From contig NC_081143.1 of the NCBI RefSeq assembly GCF_958295425.1, positions 17,261,016 through 17,325,015 on the forward strand: a stretch of DNA of 64,000 bases. The letters are read 5' to 3'. Below, piece by piece: positions 24,901-33,900 of the stretch (position 1 is the first letter of the stretch; each line of letters begins with the position of its first letter). Position numbers and translations under genes: made by a program. The notes below the pieces were generated by a model that was given only the letters and a program-made list of their open reading frames with translations, searched no databases and was not told the DNA's origin. This DNA is from Solea solea. Taxonomy: Eukaryota > Chordata > Actinopteri > Pleuronectiformes > Soleidae.

Positions 24901-27900
24901 GACAGTTTGCTGATATATAAGACCAACTTTCAGTCACATCATTCCAATCCAAATACTAATGTTGACTTTTGCACAGTACTGTATATTAGGTATAGTAAAA
25001 GAGTAAAATGTCAAATTTACCAAGACTCATTGGTGAAGTTGCATGTTGCAGCTGTATATCCCTCATCTCAACCTTCCCTTCCAAATATATTGGAGAACCT
25101 ATGTGGCCTACACATAGCATCAAAATAAAAAAATATTTTGTTTGTCCTTTGTGGGCTATCGCAAATACATGTTGGTCCAAAATGGTCAATCGAGGTGACC
25201 CGGCAGCTGTTATGAATATAAAAAGCTAATTTTGCCATGATGAAAAATAATAATTTATATCAGATGGTTGTAAAATTAAAAAAAAGTATCTTCAATTTCT
25301 GCCAAATAAAAATAAATTTAAGTCCCCAAAGTGCAAAAGAGAAGAGACACAAAAAAAAGGCTACATAATACATGACTGTCCCTGGACCAAAGCTGCTTCT
25401 ATGTCATGCCAAAATGGGATTCACTTTCCTTATCTCCAAATCTCAGACAAATGGAGTGCACATGTGGTCAGACCTGTTGCAATGAAAGAATCTCTTGGAT
25501 CAATCTAAAATTTGTTCCAGACCCTCATTTCAATACAAATTAAGGTCTTTTTCTCCCCACACATTCTGTGGCTGTAGCTGTGTTCTCAGAGAAGATGGGT
25601 CGAATACCGAGCAGGAAAAAAACATTTTGTATCACGGAGAGGAAAAAGGAGGTCAGGACATGGAAAGGAAATGGTTGTTTTAGTTAATCTGAGAACAGAT
25701 CTGCTCGAGCTGTCAAAGGTCTATTAAAATTACGTGGCTGTGGAGACAAGTGTGTGGGAAAAATGTCAGAGTCTTGATTCATTTGAATAATTTTTTTTTA
25801 TGGCCATTTCTGAAGCAGATACATTTAACCTAAAAAGTCCAGATGAATTCTGTTTGTTTCATTGCTGATCCAGATGAGGCTGTGAGCTAAACATAATGTG
25901 TTGTGCTGTATTTATATATGTATACTGTATATATATATATGATTATAAATTCTGTGTTTGGCTATATCACATGCTTTTTAACTGCACTGTCTGTATAAGA
26001 TGTAGAATTAAATATGAGTGCATGAGCTTTTAGAGTACATTCCATATGGTGTGTCAGAGCAGCAGTATTTTATTACCACTAAAACACAAGTCAGAAAAAA
26101 GCACCAAAAAGAATCTAGCAATTGAGAGAGTCTTTAACTCTTGCAGTCACGTTCATGTTCCAAGCCACAAACTGAAAAATATCAACACTAATAAAGTGAA
26201 ATGAGTGTTGATTTTTCTTGGTAGGAGGAGAGAAGACTGCAGATTCAAGTAATTTCAGTTGGTATGTACTGGACTATTTTTGGCAACATTTATAGTGGAA
26301 ATGAAAATAAATGAATCGTTGGTAACATGATGTAAGAAATATATAAAAAAAAACCTGATGACAGAGCATCGTCTAGCTAAATTTAACACAGAACAATCAT
26401 GACTGAGTTTCCCATTTCGTTGCAACTGGCAAGTACAATGGGAACATTTTCAGTATGCAATGAATTAATGTAACGTGCCACATAAAGGCCAGACAAACTG
26501 ATTTCTACAATGCAGTCCATTTTTATCCAGTTAAAATTGAGAAGAGAGTGACTGAGGGCTTTGGGTTCATCTCTAAACCTCAGAAAAGGGTCATCTTCCT
26601 TGCTGACCTAAGCCGGAATCGTTTCTCACAAAAGGAAATGACTGCAACCTCCACTGCACTTGGGTCATGAGCTTGACTTGGGCAGCCAAACTACAAAGAG
26701 CTTAATCTATTTATAGGAAAACAGTGACACAGTACAGTGATCAGGGGGGAACGGAACCCTATAAGACGGAAAGACAGTCGAACGCCAAAGTTATACACCA
26801 ATTGTCAAGATCAACAAGAACCCTTGCCTTTACTCTGCTTTATTACTCAAATCCATCCGCTCTTCAGAAGCATTAAAATATCCTATAACATTTTATATTG
26901 TGGAAGTAAGAAGTATCAGAACCCACCATACCTCAAATAAAGTCTGTATCTATGCAGTTCAACAGGTCAAATCACCATACCCGGAATGCCCAGTAGGGGT
27001 CCCACAAGGCTCCATACTTAGACCTATCTAACCTTCCTTATATATAAAGGATATTTCTAACATATATATATAAAAATATGAATATCTGTCAGTTGTAAGT
27101 AATTTATGGTTGTACTAGGTTTACGTGTCTCTGTGACTGTCCATGACTGTTCATTTTTAAATGGCGCTTATGATAGATCCACCTCCCTGGGAACGACAGA
27201 TGGAAAAAATTGCCACAATGTACAAATTCATTCCTGAATGTGTACTGTCCCTATTTTCTAAAGAATGAATAAGTTATCGCGATAATCATACAGTATAGAA
27301 CTATACCCATCTATAAGTCAGAAAGCTACGTTACTTATTTACATTTTTGTTTTGCACTGAATTGCCACACTACTGCTACTACTACTACTACTACACTGTA
27401 ACTTTATAATGTCAGTAGTAGAATAATAAAAAAAAAAGTCTTTGGCAATTTTATTGTTTGAGTATTTTGAACTGACTATACCATGTTCATCTTTTTTCAG
27501 AGGTGTATGACTGTTCAAAGCATGAATAACAACACAAACAACATACTGTATAATGGGTTGAAAAGAAAAAAAAAACAAGCAAACAACACTACCTACGTTT
27601 TTAGAGACATTACAAGACAATTTCATGATGATTAAAAAAAATCACTTTAGGATTGGTCCACATAAGGAGTAACAGGACATGGAAAAGCACTGATATTTGC
27701 TACATCTTTGAATGTGGTTCTCCAATTATTCATTAAAAAAAAAGTGTGCGTTACTACAAAAACACCAAACCAGACTTCGGGAACACCTAAGCAGCCACTA
27801 ACCTCTGAATCTGTACATATGATTTATTTTCTGCATGTTTCAACACTTTACAACTCAACATGAGAAGGTATAAGATTCATAGAAGGAAAGGCAGCAGGGG

Positions 27901-30900
27901 AAATGAATGGGGATGAGGTCCTTAACAGACTGATGAAGTGAGGCAAAGGAGAAGAGGAAGTCAGAAAAGAGAGGTGAAGAAAAGCTATGGAAGGCCAGGG
28001 CCCTGTAGGCCAAGTGAATCATTACCTGATGTCAGCGCGTCTTATAAACCAAAGGCTTACCCATAAATTGTGGATTATGAAATATGAAGTCAAATATAAT
28101 ACAAACAGGTGCTATAGATATTTCTGAGCAAAGTGTTGAGTTCACATCAAATTTATACTTAACACTCCTGTGGGGTCTAAAAACAAGAGTAGTGACAGAC
28201 AAGTGTTTCAAGAGCCAAAACCATTTGCCTTCATGCTTATTTGCAGTGGAGATGGTCAAATTCTCAGTTACAGCTCTCCCATCACCCACTCAGGTTCATA
28301 TTATTGGAAACACTGACATCAAGCTGAAAAACCGAGGAGAAGAAAAACATACCAGTCATAGCATTAGCGCAATGATCCGTCTCTTGTTCAATATTGGTAA
28401 CAGGAGGGCGGTCTAACACAATCAGCTTTCCCTTCCCTTCTACGATTGGTGTAAACCAAAATCAGCCCAACATCTGCCATTGTTTCCCAGCAGAAGGCAA
28501 GATCGTTTGTTCCTTTGGACTTGTCTGGGTACAACTGTTCAGACAGGATATTGCAGAATAGTACAACACCTTCTTTTCCCAGGTGGAAGCTGGTTGCTAG
28601 GGTAAAAATACAACAGCTCGCATACCAGACAAACTCGGAGGATGCATTTACACATTTTTTTCCTCTTTAACCCAGAATGGCAGATTCAATTGGCCCAACT
28701 GAAGCTCTTTTACTGTGCATTGAAGGTCTATGTTGGCAAACTATGGAGAGAGACATACAAGTCTAGACTCTACACACTGCTCCTGCATAAGTGTCTGTGA
28801 CTCAGAGACCAGTCCGCTGCAGTGTCACTCAGTCTCACTACTTCTTAATTGTTGCTGTGGTCTACTTTGTAACACTGCCCTCCTTTATCAACCTAGAGGT
28901 TCTTATGCATTTCTGGTTATGCTTATCAGTAGAGAAGCTGGCCAAATAATGCATGTTCTGAGGAGCACCCTGTAAGTTAGAAAGTATATTTTACAGCAGG
29001 CATGTCCAAAGTCCGACCCGTAGGCCACTCACGACCCTCGGTTTTATAATGTATTATTTATGGTTTGGATTTTTTTCTTTTTTAATTTTTTCACTCCTGC
29101 GTGGCTTAGATTTGGTTATAGTTCCATTTAAAAATGATAATTGTGACAGTGAAAATTTAATTTTTATAAAAGTGACCATTGGCCCCTGGAAATCTTCACA
29201 TTATCAATTCTGGCCCTCGTTAGAAAAAAGTTTGGACACCCATGCTTTACAATTAATTTAAACTTAAATAATTAGAAGATTGCATACGCCCATTTGACCC
29301 ATTAGTTTTTCAAAATGGAAAATGAAACTATAAATGCGACAATGTACGTCAAAGACTGCTGCTGTTAGCTAAACAGCCTCTAATCACAGTATATCATGTG
29401 CAGGTGTCGAGCATTGAGTAATGATGTGATTTAGTGCAATTGACAATGACTATATCACCTTGCATTATAATGATAAAAAAACAATAGGAATACAAGCGTG
29501 CCTTTCGTCTACTCTGTAAATAAACACCCCGGAGCATATTAACTGCTATAATTTATCTTGTGAAAGCGATGCATTAAAGGATTTTATTGTTCACCCCTTG
29601 ATAGATGATCGTACACAGGTTTTAGGTCTCAAGTACCACCTTTCTGAACCTGGAAGGATGCCCTCTGTTCTGTGCAACACTTTCTATCCTTGATGGAGGC
29701 TATTTATGGACTGATGAGATGTATTTAGCCAGAAATAACTCAAAGCCCCATTAGCAGATCTGTTTCCAGAGAACAAAACTCTTAAGTTAAGGACTTTTAG
29801 TAGTAGAAAGAGAGATGTTCTTTTCCCTCTGAGACAAAGTATAACAAGGTTGTGACAGCTGTGATGTATGAGTGCAAGGTCACTAGCTCTAACAAAGGGG
29901 ATTTAGATGTGTTTGTATGTGTGTGAGTGCTATTGTCTTTGTTAGGACCAAACAACATAGAAACAATACAGAGTGAGGACATTTTTGAAAAGTGAGTGAG
30001 TGGGATTGCATTATGTCTATGAGGGCCCTCACTTCAAATGTTGCACAAATGTGTGTGTGTGTGTGTGTGTACACAGGAGTATCACTGTTCAGCATGTTAC
30101 ATGAGGCAAGTTGTTCCATTGCTGGACAAATGGGTCTGATTGCTTTCACACTGCAATGTGTAATGTGTCTGGAATGTTTTTGATGAATATGTTCAGACAC
30201 ACATGAACATTAAACTTTACCGTTGTGTTCATCCAGCTCATTGCCGATCTCCTGGCCCATTATCTTCTGTCGGCTGATGACAGCTGCAAGTGCATCCAAG
30301 CCTGCATCCTGGGCTGGGAAGCGAGGGGAAATAAATGTTAAATATGACACATTTCAATATGGAAAAAAAAAACTTGTGTATGCCAGGAAACAAGGCAGAG
30401 AAAAAGAATTTTCACCAGAATCATTTTGTGAGTTACCAGAAGGTCAGAACTTTAAGAGGGGGACAATTAAAATATACTCTGCTGGTCATATAATGAGACA
30501 AGTGTTTAGGAAATAGGTATGACCAGTTCATTCAGGACTTCACCCCACATAGGGCTTACTCTTGCTATCAGAAGAAAAACAGTGAAGGTGGAGAGGAGAC
30601 AAGAGCAAAAGAAAAGAAAAGAAAAGAAAAGAAAAGAAAAGAAAAGAAAAGAAAAGAAAAGAATTTGGCTTATAGAGTATTCCACGTTTGACACGCTCTC
30701 TGCCACAGGATTTTTTTATGACCTTGGGTTCAGGCTCAACATTACCCAACTCCACAAAGAATCCCAGAAGTCAAAACCACCATGAGGTTTGGTTCCACTG
30801 TCTTAGCAGGAATCTCTGATCCCAAATCGACAATAACCAGAGTCATCATAGAGACACGGCAATGAAGTGTCACATGGAGTCAGGTGAACCAACATCTGGG

Positions 30901-33900
30901 TGTTCAACTTGTGTCAAAGTCAGGAAACAGGAAAAAAGTAGGCAATGGCTGACAATACGTCATTTCGATGATGACCATTTAAATAAAGCAAGGCTGTTAT
31001 GGTTCAGTTCACATCCAGCACACATTCTTTTAGAAGGTGTTTCATATCTTTTCCCCAATTTAACCAAAGGTAACACTTTAAATGGAAACTTATGTGATAC
31101 ACATTCATGACAGCACTGCGACAATAAGCATCATCAAAAATGAGATGCATTATCCATTCATCTGTATAATATTTGGTCTAAATGTTAATTTTACTGTTAA
31201 CCTGGAAACATGATAGCACAATCACTTAGTAGGAGAAGATTACTGCCAGACCAGCACTGATTAATATTACAAATGGCTCTTATTCAATCATGTGTAATTA
31301 CCTTCAATGATTCGATGTTGTTGCTGTTTAATCTCCCCAAAGGTCAAACCTCTGGTCTCCTCCGACTCATTGACGAGCCATGGGTTGGCTGCATCACCAC
31401 CACTCATTCCTGCCCCTCCGGCCATCAGTGTCGTCCTAAGAAACAGGGTCAATTATTTGTTCGGGGAAATGGTGCAAATGTAGTCGTTGTCTTGGAGACA
31501 TGAAATCATGAAACAGCAACGGCCGTTTAAGTATCAGAGACAAATCATAACAGGGGGCTACAGCTGAACGTAGATTTAAAAAAAGTACCCTTTGTCTGTC
31601 AATCACCATTCCAACACACAAGTCACATGCATCATGCATCAAGGAGCTTTATCCATATAAGTAAACACAGTTAATATTTTCTGGCTAAGATAAGGGGTAC
31701 AATACACATCTGTATAGCTCTTACAGCAAACACATCTGTATGGAGCATGTTCCTTTTTTTCCAGTAATGGGATTTTTTTTCATTCTGACAAAACCCTTAG
31801 ATCATAGCGAAAAGTATTTATTTGTTCATTTAGTGTAAAGTTCTTCAGTGATTGAAAATGACCAGGTTAGCTGGCGCAGTGTAAAAATAGTGCATGTAAA
31901 TCGGTCACAGGACTATGGACTGCTGGGGAGTGTTTCACTCAGACACGGCGACAGACCAGAGAACTTTTGGCGCTTTACAGTGAAGTGCTAAACACTGCTG
32001 TGTGTGGTATGAAAACCATTCTTCTACTAATAGCTTAAAGCTGTGTTTCAGACCCCTACTGTGTCTGTCTTGCAGTGATGAGTGCAGGGTTTCTGTGAGA
32101 AGCTGGATTTATCCATGCTGGCTGAGAAGGAGGGAATAGTGTCCCGAGCCGCGTGTTTTGGCTTATCGATGACTATGGCAATGATAATAAAAACCATCCG
32201 CCAGCAATATGGCCTCTCTTTTTTTGAGGGTCATGAGGTCAACCACAGGGCTAACATATGAAAACAAGAAGCAATCATTCTAACCATCACACCACTGTGT
32301 CACCTTAGATATAGAAAATAATAATAATCCCACTATCATAAACTACATGTAGTTCTCTACTGCTCTACTGCTGTATAGCTTAGTCTTTTCTTGGTACATT
32401 TAACTCAGTCTTTCAAAAAGGGAGAGCTGTTGAATGTCCACCTTTAATGTCTTCTTTTTTTTATGAGCAATGCTTAACAGTGCTTTTCTCTCACCCAAAT
32501 AGTGTGGAGACTATTTCAAGCTGCTTTTCAAGTGGTCAGTAAACCATTGTGAGACCATTCACAAAGCTGCCCGGCTGAGCCTGATACCATCAGAGGAGTA
32601 GGTGAAACAAGGCATTCGGGGTAATCTCACTGACATGTTTGATTACTATGATGCTGTGTGCCAGGCCTCCACTTCCTCCATGCAAGTTCCCAGTGTGTGA
32701 AGATCCAATTAACCAGTCAGTGAGGAGTGCCAAAATCAGTCAGGCACATCTTCTGGCAGCCACAAAGCACTAGATTGCCGCCATCAGATCCTGAGCACCC
32801 AGGTCCTGACTGAGTGACTTGGACAGGCAAGATTTAACCAATTACAACTATTTGAGCTTTCAAATCTGGGCACCATGTCCATCTCTTCTGAAATGGAGAT
32901 GCTCAGAATGCATTGTTTTCAGGTTAGATTAAATTCCACTTTGCAATCTCCATGTCTTTTCTCTTACTCAAAATGCTCAGTAAAAAAAAAGGAGATTAGA
33001 TTATTCAAGCATGGCCAATCCACCACCTCCCACATTCTGTTCTCGAAGACCACACAGCGGGAACGGGTCCTCGTCCTACCCACAAATCCAAATTACCCAC
33101 CACATATCACTGTTAAATTTAGGTCACACTGAGCAAACTAAAAACCATATGACCACATGATTGCTGTATATGCCACGCTAATTTATTAGCAACAAACATT
33201 TGAGATTCTTTAACGGAGCCTTTTATGTAAATGGGTGTGTGGTCTGTAAAAAGTTGAAAGCCTGTGCACAGCACGGCAAAGGAGATCAATCGCAAAAGCC
33301 ACAGCTTGAGAACAATATCAGAGAAAGGCAGTCTCATTTCAAGACATCAGTGAAAGTGATCCTCTAAACTGTGATTACTGTTCTCACTCTAATGTTATTT
33401 CAGTTACCCCACAAAACGTTCATTTTCAGATGACACCTAGATTTTCCACCTAGAGTTTAACTTTACAGAGTGCTGCAAAAATGTTCTTGAAAGCAGTCAC
33501 CTTCATGTATCATACAATGTAATCCAAGGATTACCTCCACAATAACTGTATATAAAGATGTAGATACACGCCAGCCTTCCAAAGGAGAAGCCAAATATCT
33601 CAAATGTCCCCTGATGGCTGACTGCACTAAATGTCATAAACCTTGCCCCCTCCATGTTTTCAGATAGAACACAGTTAAATTTAAAAAATAAGGAGACATG
33701 ATTGACAACGGAAATAGACTCATCACGGTACCACACCGCAATCATTCATTCATCCTCATTCATTTGCATGCGTACACACAGTTGTGTTTCCATGACTTCA
33801 GAGGACATTACGTTGAAGTTTCTATCTAAAGTTTAAAGCTGCATTGCATAGATTTTGGTTATTTTTTTCCAATTATTATTATTAGTATAAAATGTGATAT

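Larger units (their letters stand above)
1039..30220 (-). other. Very long stx8 intron filled with repeats
   Basis: About 29 kb separate the two exons that encode the SNARE motif. No host exon was recognised inside. Contents are the antisense retrovirus at 11807-18248 and several transposon relics listed separately. The rest (for example 1039-4500, 5000-7600, 9400-11800, 20200-23300, 24100-26900 and 29300-30200) is AT-rich sequence with short simple repeats and no ORF with family resemblance. This length is more than the rest of the gene combined. Confidence 0.8.

Noticed and set aside
30506..30785. ORFs with repeated KKRKE or FLFFS
   Set aside because: Translation of the GAAAA pentamer array.
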